Source: Spirosoma terrae (GTDB lineage: Bacteria > Bacteroidota > Bacteroidia > Cytophagales > Spirosomataceae). From it: a DNA stretch of 64,000 bases. The notes below the pieces were generated by a model. The model did not search any database, was not told where the DNA came from, and saw only the letters and a list, made by a program, of their open reading frames with translations. Below, piece by piece: positions 1 through 6,839 of the stretch; the stretch's first letter is position 1, and each line of letters starts with the position of its first letter. The translations under genes were made by a program, and so were the position numbers. Location of the stretch: NCBI RefSeq assembly GCF_010435915.1, contig NZ_JAAFZH010000008.1:124001-188000 (forward strand), in the 5' to 3' direction.

Positions 1-1661
1 CGTACAATTGCTCGACGGGCGCCATTACGTTTAACACGCTCGGTGGTGATGGGTCGCCAATTACGTATTCGGCGCCAGGCATAACCCGATCGTCGGTTTT
101 TAGTAATTCAGGCACTGTGGAGGAAGGACTTCGGAGAGACCCAAAACCAATTCCTATTACGGCTACCCAAAGTGGGTATACAGCTAGTTACACATTCGAT
201 ATAATAAGCTATTGTAGTGTTAGTGGGCTCAAACCGCCGGTACTGGTGTCGCCAATAGCAAACCTGACGATAACGGTTGGTGAGAAACTTGATAGGTATG
301 CTGTTTCGCAACAATTCACAGACCCGAATGTATACCACGGAACGGGTTATACGCCTGTTTCATTTGGGGCAGTAGGTACGCCACCGGGTCTGGAGTTTAG
401 GGACGCAACAATGGGGCCCAGTACGAATGCCTACTTTACGGGTGTGCCTGCCGCGCCAGGCGTTTATTCCGTAACCGTAACGTGCTATTTCTATCGGGGT
501 ATAACCGGCGAATTAGCCACGTCAAATACATTTACAATTACGGTATTGGGTAAACCGGTTAATCCTACTGATAATCTGGTTTTAACGCAGCCGACTTATA
601 ATTGTGCTACAGGCGAGATTCTTTTTAGGACGAGCGGTGGCGATGGCAGCCCCATTGAGTTTATGGCGCCAGGGATTACAGGCTGGACAACCAAGGCTGC
701 CCATGTTTTGGATCAGTGTGCCCGTACCTGCAACGATATTCCCCCCTTTGTCATCTCGGCACGTCAAAGTGGCCGGGTCGTTAGCTATGTATGGTCGCGG
801 CAGAACTACTGCAATAGTGCTAATTCTACCGTTTCGGTGCGTACCATACCAGACCAGATGGTAGCGGTTGGGCAGAGCGTTTATTTCACGATTGGGCTGT
901 ATTTCTCCTCCGCCGTTACGACTAGCTGGGCAGTTAATGCGCAGGGATTACCACCGGGAGTGTCTACTTTTTTCCGACAGGAAGGGGGCGGTAGCCCGAA
1001 TCCTACCTGGGTTCTGGTCGGTACAGCCAACACGCCGGGCGTTTATACCGTAACGGCTTCAGCGAGTGCCAATGGCGGAGGAGCGACCACTACGTTCAAA
1101 TTTACCGTTACCGGCGACAACCCATCTACTGGCAATGCGCTGGCGTTGGCATCGCCAACGTATAACTGCTCAACGGGGGCTATTCGTTTTAATACTACCG
1201 GTGGCGATGGTAGCCCCATTGAGTTTATGGCGCCGGGTATTACAGGCTGGACAACCAATCCCGATCAGTTTGTCGATAAAGACAGTCGTACCGCAAACGA
1301 TGTTAAACCGTTTACATTGACAGCCCGTCAGAGCGGAAAAACAGTAACGCTTATGTGGGATTTGAAAGCAGCCTGTGGCAGAGCCCGTGCTGGCGTAGAA
1401 GAAATCAAATCGGGCTTAACGCTGACCGTATTGGGTAACCCTGTGCAGGACCAGCTACGTGTTCTGGTTGAAGGTGTTGACGGAGAATCGGTGCAACTGT
1501 GGTTGAGCGATCTGCAGGGGCGAACGCTCGAAAGCCGCCGAATCGAACAGGTCAGTCGTCGTGACGAACAGGTATTTCGGGTAGATGGAAAAGCGTCAGG
1601 TATTCTGTTGCTACAGGCTGTGTCTGGCAATCAAAAAACCAGCGTGAAAATTCTGAAATAG
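1..1661 (+). CDS. Secreted repeat protein with T9SS type A sorting tail (5' end outside window)
   Basis: The reading frame is open from base 3, so the gene starts upstream of the window; the first ATG at 117 is internal. The visible part holds three copies of a cysteine-containing motif (Y-N-C-x-T-G ... GGDGSPI ... APGIT) beginning at bases 3, 597 and 1161, alternating with Ig-like segments of the kind found in putative-Ig/cadherin-like modules (TVGEKL..., VAVGQSV..., GLPPGV, TPGVYTVT). The last ~85 residues match a type IX secretion type A C-terminal domain: GNPVQDQL, LSDLQGRTL, a G-I-L-L-L-Q strand and a final K-T-S-V-K-I-L-K. The family would be exported by Sec, cross the outer membrane by T9SS and be surface-anchored or released. 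The ligand is unknown; adhesion or glycan binding is only a guess. A strong terminator follows 20 bases after the stop. Confidence 0.85.
   Translation, partial: YNCSTGAITFNTLGGDGSPITYSAPGITRSSVFSNSGTVEEGLRRDPKPIPITATQSGYTASYTFDIISYCSVSGLKPPVLVSPIANLTITVGEKLDRYAVSQQFTDPNVYHGTGYTPVSFGAVGTPPGLEFRDATMGPSTNAYFTGVPAAPGVYSVTVTCYFYRGITGELATSNTFTITVLGKPVNPTDNLVLTQPTYNCATGEILFRTSGGDGSPIEFMAPGITGWTTKAAHVLDQCARTCNDIPPFVISARQSGRVVSYVWSRQNYCNSANSTVSVRTIPDQMVAVGQSVYFTIGLYFSSAVTTSWAVNAQGLPPGVSTFFRQEGGGSPNPTWVLVGTANTPGVYTVTASASANGGGATTTFKFTVTGDNPSTGNALALASPTYNCSTGAIRFNTTGGDGSPIEFMAPGITGWTTNPDQFVDKDSRTANDVKPFTLTARQSGKTVTLMWDLKAACGRARAGVEEIKSGLTLTVLGNPVQDQLRVLVEGVDGESVQLWLSDLQGRTLESRRIEQVSRRDEQVFRVDGKASGILLLQAVSGNQKTSVKILK
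3..1320 (+). repeat. Three internal coding repeats (198- and 188-codon spacing)
   Basis: Copies start at 3, 597 and 1161. Copies two and three are almost identical at nucleotide level over the segment coding for GGDGSPIEFMAPGITGWTT (about 641-699 and 1201-1257), with only a few silent changes. Copy one has diverged. This suggests recent duplication or gene conversion between copies two and three. Confidence 0.85.
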
Positions 1662-1680
1662 AAAGCGGAATGTTCTTAAA

Positions 1681-1719
1681 ACCAAAAGCGTCGGGCCTTT
1701 CCCGACGCTTTTGGTTTTT
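1681..1719. terminator. Bidirectional intrinsic terminator
   Basis: A perfect 15-bp stem (1681-1695 with 1701-1715), loop ccttt, with a T-run on the plus side and an A-rich flank on the other. It lies between convergent genes, the T9SS protein and the cupin, and can end both transcripts. Confidence 0.85.
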
Positions 1720-1720
1720 G

Positions 1721-2272
1721 TTAGACCGAATAATATTTGAGTAGCGCCTTATCACGACCTTTTAGTCGGGCAATGTAAGCCAGCAGCCCAAAAAGACCTT
1801 TCTGGATACGTAGTGGCAACGTAGGCAGATAACTCTCGCCTTTCTCAAACAGGATCGACAAATCCCAGATGCTTTTGGGCATTCCCTTTTTGTTGGTAAG
1901 CCCATCGTTGGCCAGGCCATAGGCGATCCGAATCATTTCCTCAAAGTGGCGGGCCGGTTTGATCGTTGTCCGGAATTTTACGGGCTTATCGGGGCTCGGA
2001 TTGAAGAAGCGGTGTACTACGTTTAGCGGCACGGTTGCGCTCTCTCCGGCCTTCAGCGACATAATTTCTTTACCGTACTGGATGCCTAAAACTCCTTGTA
2101 TTACGTCAAAAACTTCAATAAACGTAACATGGTAGTGAAGGCCATTGCCACCGCCGGGAGCAAGTTCAACTTCTACCAGGGCATATTCGCCGTTGGTTTC
2201 GGCGGCTGTTTTCAGAAAGGTAACTTTATCGCCAATGTCGGGATTGGTGACAGTTCTTGGTAACGTGTTCAT
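1721..2272 (-). CDS. Cupin-domain protein
   Basis: A 183-residue protein with a single cupin barrel in residues ~25-110. The first motif is recognisable as G-x-x-x-G-L-H-Y-H followed by an E seven residues later (HVTFIEVFDVIQG), and the second as P-L-N-V-V-H-R-F-F-N. The histidines and glutamate would bind a metal. The C-terminal ~70 residues are alpha-helical and not cupin. No signal peptide, so probably cytoplasmic. It lies 21 bp downstream of the cytochrome c gene on the same strand and is probably co-transcribed. Substrate unknown. Confidence 0.75.
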   Translation of the reverse strand: MNTLPRTVTNPDIGDKVTFLKTAAETNGEYALVEVELAPGGGNGLHYHVTFIEVFDVIQGVLGIQYGKEIMSLKAGESATVPLNVVHRFFNPSPDKPVKFRTTIKPARHFEEMIRIAYGLANDGLTNKKGMPKSIWDLSILFEKGESYLPTLPLRIQKGLFGLLAYIARLKGRDKALLKYYSV

Positions 2273-2293
2273 GATTGGTTGTTTAGAGGAAGG

Positions 2294-3172
2294 TTATTTT
2301 ACTGAATGCAAAAACTGATAGAGAGAAGCCAGTTCTTTTTGTTCATACTCAGCCGTCATTTTCCAGGGCATATCGTCTGGGCTCATCTGATGACCATTGG
2401 GGGTTTTGCCGGTACGTAGCGTCTGAATGAACTGCTCCTGACTCCATTTGCCTACGTTGCCCGTGCTTGTGATATTGGGTACGGGAGGGAGGCCGGGCGC
2501 TAATGGATCACCCCCTTTAAAATTCGGGCGATGACAACCGCTGCACGAAATAGCCAGGTATTTACCAAGAGCTACGCCTTCGGCGGTATCAACACTGGCC
2601 ACTACAGAGTGAGTATGGTCAATCTTTTCGACAGAGAGCAAAGGCATTTTGTCGAGGTACGTCATTATGTTAACAACCGGCCCTAATTTGTTTTCCGGTA
2701 ATACGTTATCGACTGGTGCTAATTGCTGGCAATAGGCAATAATGGCGGTCAGGTCTGGCTGGGTTAGCAGCGTAGTCTCATGAGCGGGCATGAGTAGCAG
2801 TGGTCGGCCGTTGCGATCAACTCCGTGCCGCATGGCCATCAGCCAGTCACTTGTGCTGTAATCAGCTGGCAAACCACCTTTCCCTTTTGTCAGATTGGTA
2901 GCAACCAATCGGCCTAATGGAGCATCGTCCATCATTACCTTGCCAGCCATATTGGCGCCATGACAGTCGACACAACCTTTAATTACAACCAGGTGGTTGC
3001 CTCGTTTTAAGGTCGTGCTATCCGCTGTAATAGCCAGCGTTTCGGTTGGGAAACTATAGGGCTTTTCGGTACGATTGGTGATGTTGTGGGCTATGAAAAA
3101 ATAGCTCCCTAGTGCGACTACGAGCAGGACACCAAGGATGCTGCCTACCCAAATAAGAATTTTACGTAACAT
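2294..3172 (-). CDS. Membrane-anchored dihaem c-type cytochrome
   Basis: 292 residues. An N-terminal hydrophobic segment (residues ~5-28) without a cleavage site acts as a membrane anchor, leaving two cytochrome c domains in the periplasm. Haem motifs are CVDCH at 67-71 and CSGCH at 210-214; Met128 and Met268 are plausible distal ligands. Such proteins carry electrons between dehydrogenases and terminal oxidases or act as subunits of periplasmic alcohol/sugar dehydrogenases. No dehydrogenase is adjacent, so the partner is unknown. The upstream region has a palindrome and a LytTR-like repeat pair, which suggests control at the promoter. Confidence 0.85.
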   Translation of the reverse strand: MLRKILIWVGSILGVLLVVALGSYFFIAHNITNRTEKPYSFPTETLAITADSTTLKRGNHLVVIKGCVDCHGANMAGKVMMDDAPLGRLVATNLTKGKGGLPADYSTSDWLMAMRHGVDRNGRPLLLMPAHETTLLTQPDLTAIIAYCQQLAPVDNVLPENKLGPVVNIMTYLDKMPLLSVEKIDHTHSVVASVDTAEGVALGKYLAISCSGCHRPNFKGGDPLAPGLPPVPNITSTGNVGKWSQEQFIQTLRTGKTPNGHQMSPDDMPWKMTAEYEQKELASLYQFLHSVK

Positions 3173-3196
3173 AGCAGTTGTTGTTTCTGTAGATAT

Positions 3197-3214
3197 AGCT
3201 CAATGCATTGAGCT
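3197..3214. promoter_or_regulatory. 18-bp perfect palindrome, operator candidate
   Basis: AGCTCAATGCATTGAGCT reads the same on both strands and ends 25 bases upstream of the cytochrome c start codon (minus strand). Its position near the likely transcription start suggests a dimeric repressor site. The ArsR-type regulator at 3440 is the nearest candidate binder (inference). Confidence 0.5.
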
Positions 3215-3249
3215 GCGGTACAAAATTCAGCCAACAGGCTATGGAATCA

Positions 3250-3286
3250 CCTACGCAAAACGGATAAAAACCTACGCGAAACGGAT
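3250..3286 (-). promoter_or_regulatory. Direct repeat pair resembling a LytTR binding site
   Basis: Two near-identical 16-mers (one base apart) lie with a 21-bp period at 3250-3265 and 3271-3286. On the minus strand they read TCCGTTTCG and TCCGTTTTG separated by exactly 12 bp. The published LytTR consensus is [TA][AC][CA]GTTN[AG][TG] as two 9-bp direct repeats 12-13 bp apart; each half matches at eight of nine positions. The site is 78-114 bases upstream of the cytochrome c gene. Confidence 0.45.
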
Positions 3287-3333
3287 TTTCTCACAGAGAT
3301 TACGTTATCGGAATTTGTGAACTACTCTTTGTG

Positions 3334-3382
3334 AGAGCTTCAGTTGAAAAGAGGGCCTGATCCTCTTTTCAACTGAAGCTCT
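3334..3382. repeat. Perfect 21-bp inverted repeat
   Basis: Arms 3334-3354 and 3362-3382 pair perfectly around a 7-base loop (gcctgat). No T-run follows on either strand, so it is not a classical terminator, and it lies between divergently transcribed genes. It is just upstream of the -7 element proposed for the ArsR gene. Confidence 0.8.
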
Positions 3383-3408
3383 TAATACCTTATTGATCTA
3401 TAATTTGC

Positions 3409-3416
3409 TAATTTTG
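3409..3416 (+). promoter_or_regulatory. Bacteroidetes -7 element for the ArsR gene
   Basis: TAATTTTG fits the TAnnTTTG consensus and lies 24 bases before the start codon at 3440. I see no TTTG box at the usual 19-21 base spacing upstream, so the promoter would be weak or regulated. Confidence 0.4.
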
Positions 3417-3439
3417 TAATACGTCTTATCGTAACGTAC

Positions 3440-3709
3440 ATGGAAAATCGCTTTGTTGAGAAAGCCACCGGCGCTATTTCTGATAAATACCGGTTGGCTA
3501 TTTTGCTGGAATTATCGCGTAAAGGTAGCCTGACGTCGACCGACGTGCAGGAGCTTACGGGCTTGTCGCAACCTTGCGTATCGCATCATGTTAAGCTTCT
3601 GACAGACAGTGGTTTGGTCGATTCGAAAAAAGAGGGGCGTAATGTCCATCTTTCACTGAACAAAACCTGTATTCAGCAACTGTCCGACTTTATTGAAAAA
3701 TTGACTTGA
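3440..3709 (+). CDS. ArsR/SmtB-type winged-helix regulator
   Basis: An 89-residue single-domain DNA-binding protein. The helix-turn-helix runs about residues 33-58 (STDVQELTGLSQPCVSHHVK), followed by the wing KKEGRNVHLSLN. Length and architecture are typical of ArsR-family dimeric repressors. The classical N-terminal CVCDL metal site is absent; a single Cys lies in the recognition helix and another near the C-terminus, so sensing could be redox or small-molecule rather than metal. It is followed 90 bases later on the same strand by an Old Yellow Enzyme gene, a common pairing for control of electrophile-detoxifying reductases (inference). Confidence 0.8.
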   Translation: MENRFVEKATGAISDKYRLAILLELSRKGSLTSTDVQELTGLSQPCVSHHVKLLTDSGLVDSKKEGRNVHLSLNKTCIQQLSDFIEKLT

Positions 3710-3799
3710 AAAAATTTAGTCAAATACATTTAAACTTTTAAATATTTGGTTGTGTTTTCTGGCCGTAATCAATCTGATCATTGTTACGCTTCATTCATT

Positions 3800-4891
3800 A
3801 TGGCACAGAAACTGTTCACAGAAGCAAAGTTGGGTAGCCTTACCCTACAGAACCACGTTGTTATGGCCCCGATGACTCGCAACCGGGCCACCGCGGATCA
3901 TATTCCGACCGACATCATGGCAACTTACTACGCACAACGCGCATCGGTAGGCCTGATTATTAGCGAAGGCGTTGGCCCATCGCCTAATGGAGAAGGGTAC
4001 GCTCGTATTCCTGGTATCCATAATGCGCTTCAGGTAGAAGCCTGGAAAAAAGTAACGGCTGCCGTACATGCGAAAGGAGGTAAGATTTTTGCTCAACTGA
4101 TGCATACTGGACGTATTGGGCACTCGCTTCATTTGGGCGATAATGCCGAAGTAGTTGCACCATCGGCCCTGGCTGCTGCCGGTGAAATCTTCACGGAAGA
4201 GGGCATGGCTCCACATCCGACTCCGCGGGCGCTGACAGCCGATGAAGTCAGAAAAACGATTCAGGAATTTGTACAAGCCTCTATAAATGCAATAGATGCT
4301 GGTTTTGACGGGGTTGAACTGCACGGTGCAAATGGCTATCTGATCGAACAATTTATCAGTCCTGACTCCAACCAACGTACCGACGAATACGGCGGTAATA
4401 TTGAAAATCGCAGCCGGTTCCTGCTTGAAATTGCTGAAGCTGCGGGGCAGGCTATTGGCCTGGATAAAGTAGGCGTTAGATTATCGCCTTATGGCGTATT
4501 CAACGATATTAAGCCGTATACTGAGGTCGATGAAACCTATGCATATATTGCCCGCAAACTGAATGAAATCGGGGTGGTGTATGTACACCTTGTCGATCAT
4601 ACGTCGATGGGAGCACCGGCAGTACCGGAACAAATTGTGAAGGCCATTCGCGAGGCTTATACAGGTACGCTTATTTTGAGTGGCGGCTACGATGCCCAAC
4701 AGGCTGAAGCTGCTCTGGAAAGCGGGGTTGCTGATCTGATTGCTTTTGGCCGACCTATACTCGCCAATCCTGACTTTGTTGAACGGTTGAAAACAGGCGC
4801 TGAGTTGAATCAGCCTGATTATACAACATTGTACACACCTGGCGAGAAAGGATATACCGACTATCCTGTGCTTGAAGCTGCTAACGCTTAA
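3800..4891 (+). CDS. Old Yellow Enzyme family alkene reductase (NADH:flavin oxidoreductase)
   Basis: A 363-residue TIM-barrel flavoprotein predicted to bind FMN and reduce activated C=C bonds or nitro compounds with NAD(P)H. Family marks: FTEAKLGSLTLQN at the N-terminus, MAPMTRNRA, FAQLMHTGR, the substrate-binding pair H175 and N178 (H-G-A-N), YGGN, and LSGGY near the C-terminus with FGRPILANPD. The start is taken at 3800 because family homology begins there; the frame extends to 3746 but the extra 18 residues are not family-like. Cytoplasmic. Probably regulated by the upstream ArsR protein. Confidence 0.9.
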   Translation: MAQKLFTEAKLGSLTLQNHVVMAPMTRNRATADHIPTDIMATYYAQRASVGLIISEGVGPSPNGEGYARIPGIHNALQVEAWKKVTAAVHAKGGKIFAQLMHTGRIGHSLHLGDNAEVVAPSALAAAGEIFTEEGMAPHPTPRALTADEVRKTIQEFVQASINAIDAGFDGVELHGANGYLIEQFISPDSNQRTDEYGGNIENRSRFLLEIAEAAGQAIGLDKVGVRLSPYGVFNDIKPYTEVDETYAYIARKLNEIGVVYVHLVDHTSMGAPAVPEQIVKAIREAYTGTLILSGGYDAQQAEAALESGVADLIAFGRPILANPDFVERLKTGAELNQPDYTTLYTPGEKGYTDYPVLEAANA

Positions 4892-4902
4892 CAGTCTGGT
4901 AT

Positions 4903-4949
4903 GTTCATTAAAAAAGCGAGGTCTGGGCGATCTCGCTTTTTTAATGAAC
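4903..4949. terminator. Intrinsic terminator, 18-bp stem
   Basis: Perfect arms 4903-4920 and 4932-4949 with an 11-base loop; the stem has an A-run in the left arm and a T-run in the right. The core AAAAAAGCGAG / CTCGCTTTTTT recurs in the terminator at 16915. Confidence 0.85.
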
Positions 4950-5053
4950 GTTACGTTTCGCGGACAATATTGCTCTCCTACTACTTGAGACATGAGTTGG
5001 TCAATTATCCTTTAAGCGAAAGTCCTATATTTTACCAAAAAAAGAATGAATAA

Positions 5054-5084
5054 TTTGGCTGGTATAATTTTTATCCTAATTTTG
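5054..5084 (+). promoter_or_regulatory. Bacteroidetes promoter of the glycan-use locus
   Basis: TTTG at 5054-5057, a 19-base spacer and TAATTTTG at 5077-5084 match the Bacteroidetes sigma-A consensus TTTG-N19-TAnnTTTG exactly. Transcription should start near 5090, inside the palindrome at 5084-5095. It drives the GH28 gene and probably the run of plus-strand genes after it. Confidence 0.75.
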
Positions 5085-5095
5085 TGCACGTGCAC
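5084..5095. promoter_or_regulatory. Operator O1, LacI-type palindrome
   Basis: GTGCACGTGCAC is a perfect 12-bp palindrome with the central CG typical of LacI/GalR operators. It overlaps the last base of the -7 element and the likely start site, a position that would block initiation. A LacI-type gene ends the same locus (15782). Confidence 0.65.
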
Positions 5096-5169
5096 GGTTT
5101 GTTATATCCCTGATGTTCAATAAGGAGTGATCTGGCTTAACCTTAAGCCAATTTTTGTTCTAATTTTTC

Positions 5170-5181
5170 GTGCACGTGCAC
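5170..5181. promoter_or_regulatory. Operator O2, second copy of the palindrome
   Basis: An identical GTGCACGTGCAC 86 bp downstream of O1 (about eight helical turns), again preceded by CTAATTTT. It lies in the 5' leader before the GH28 start codon. Two in-phase operators would suit DNA looping or a roadblock. Confidence 0.65.
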
Positions 5182-5204
5182 GAAGTTGTTATAAGTATAG
5201 TCAA

Positions 5205-6770
5205 ATGAATAGTCCGTTTTACCGTTTTTGTTCGTTCATTACTACTGCGTTGATACAGACTGGGCAGCGAAAGCTCGGACTGTTGCTCGTGTTACTGGCA
5301 ATCGTAGGGGCAGACGTTAAAGCTCAATTCTATGATGTACGGACTTTCGGAGCGGCAGGGGATAGCACAACCGATAACACTGGTTTTATTCAGAAGGCAA
5401 TCGATTCATGTAGTCGTGCAGGAGGGACCGTCTACATTCCTAAAGGAACCTTTCTTACCGGAACGCTTATTCTCAAAAGTAATGTAACCCTCCATCTGGC
5501 AGCAGGTGCTACGTTGCTGGGACAACCCAATGCCTCTTTTTATCCTTACCAGAATTCCGGCATTCGTTTTTACGGCGAAGACTGGGCAAAGCAGGCATTG
5601 ATTTTCTGTAAAAACCAGCAGAACGTAACGATAGAAGGTACGGGTACGATTGATGGACAGGGTGGGAAGTTTGTTACCAACACGCTAAAGAAGCCAGACC
5701 GATACCGGAACAGGCCTTACCTCCTCTGGTTTGCGGGTTGCGAAAATGTTACGGTGGTTGGCGTGTCATTACGTAACTCCGCGTTCTGGATGCAACATTA
5801 TCTGGGATGCCGCAACGTACGCATCGATGGCATCCATATCTGGAACCACTCGAACAAGAATAACGACATGATGGATATCGATGGCTGCAGTCAGGTTACG
5901 ATTTCCAATGTTATAGGCGATTCTGACGATGATGGGATTACGATTAAAAGTACATCACCGCTTGTTTCTGAGCATATTACCATTACTAACTGCGTATTGA
6001 GCAGCCATTGCAGCGCGATCAAATTCGGTACGGAGTCGGTTGGTGGATTCCGTAATATCTCTATTTCCAATTGCGTTATTAAGCGTTCGGCTCAGCAGCA
6101 GACCATCTATGGCAAGCCAGGAGGTATCAGCGGGCTGGCTATGGAAATTGTCGATGGAGGAGTGATGGAACACATTACGGTCAATAATCTGGTTATTGAT
6201 GGTGCCGAAGTGCCCCTGTTTGTCAGACTAGGCAACCGGGCGCGCAAACACATTGAAACCGCCGATGCGCCACCGATAGGTAAACTTCGCAATGTTAACA
6301 TTTCTAACGTAGTAGCATCCGGTGCGGGCATGACTGGCTGTGCAATTTCCGGTATTCCCGGCGCTACTATTGACAATATCACGCTTCGTAATATTCAGAT
6401 CGAATTCGCGGGCGGGGGAGTAACGGCTGATATGTCGCGAAAAATTGATGAGTTGGTCGATAGCTATCCTGAAGCAACCATGTTTGGCAATCTTCCCGCC
6501 TATGGCTTTTTTATCCGCCATGTAACTGGCCTGAACATGTCTGGTATTCGTATAGCCTGCGTGAAAGCCGATCAGCGTCCGGTGATGTATTTAACCGATA
6601 CCCGATCCTTTTCGGTTGAGGATATTGATGTTGATCCAGCCACTAAGACGCTGGCGGTCGTTGCCGGAAGTGAGCAAGGTACTATCACGGCTAAAGCACA
6701 TCAGTTTCGGTTGCCTGATTTTTTGAAGAAAGACGCCAAATCAGTAAATGTGAAGGCTCTGTTGAAATGA
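5205..6770 (+). CDS. GH28-family polygalacturonase-like glycoside hydrolase
   Basis: Using the ATG at 5205 the protein has 521 residues and begins with a signal peptide ending near VKA-Q (residue 40). The frame extends to 5127, but that would include operator O2. The body is a right-handed beta-helix: FGAAGDSTTDNTGFIQKAI is the start of a pectate-lyase-3/GH28 fold. GH28 active-site motifs are present in modified form: NND at 219-221 (usual NTD), the acidic DDD at 241-243 (usual DD), S-H-C at 267-269 (usual G-H-G) and IKFG at 272-275 (usual RIK). The enzyme would hydrolyse galacturonic-acid-containing glycans, exo-acting being common in this Bacteroidetes group. First gene of the glycan-use locus. 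Confidence 0.85.
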   Translation: MNSPFYRFCSFITTALIQTGQRKLGLLLVLLAIVGADVKAQFYDVRTFGAAGDSTTDNTGFIQKAIDSCSRAGGTVYIPKGTFLTGTLILKSNVTLHLAAGATLLGQPNASFYPYQNSGIRFYGEDWAKQALIFCKNQQNVTIEGTGTIDGQGGKFVTNTLKKPDRYRNRPYLLWFAGCENVTVVGVSLRNSAFWMQHYLGCRNVRIDGIHIWNHSNKNNDMMDIDGCSQVTISNVIGDSDDDGITIKSTSPLVSEHITITNCVLSSHCSAIKFGTESVGGFRNISISNCVIKRSAQQQTIYGKPGGISGLAMEIVDGGVMEHITVNNLVIDGAEVPLFVRLGNRARKHIETADAPPIGKLRNVNISNVVASGAGMTGCAISGIPGATIDNITLRNIQIEFAGGGVTADMSRKIDELVDSYPEATMFGNLPAYGFFIRHVTGLNMSGIRIACVKADQRPVMYLTDTRSFSVEDIDVDPATKTLAVVAGSEQGTITAKAHQFRLPDFLKKDAKSVNVKALLK

Positions 6771-6839
6771 AAATTACCTGATTATAGAATACGTATATAG
6801 CATAGCGTTAGAGGACCTGTAAATGCATCTAAAATTCTG

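Noticed and set aside
3845..4993. Minus-strand frames of 176 and 170 codons opposite the Old Yellow Enzyme gene
   Set aside because: Shadow frames with no family features; the plus-strand gene is well supported.
5127..5204. Longer N-terminus for the GH28 protein from the ATG-like start at 5127
   Set aside because: It would code through operator O2 and place a basic stretch before the signal peptide; the ATG at 5205 gives a normal signal sequence.
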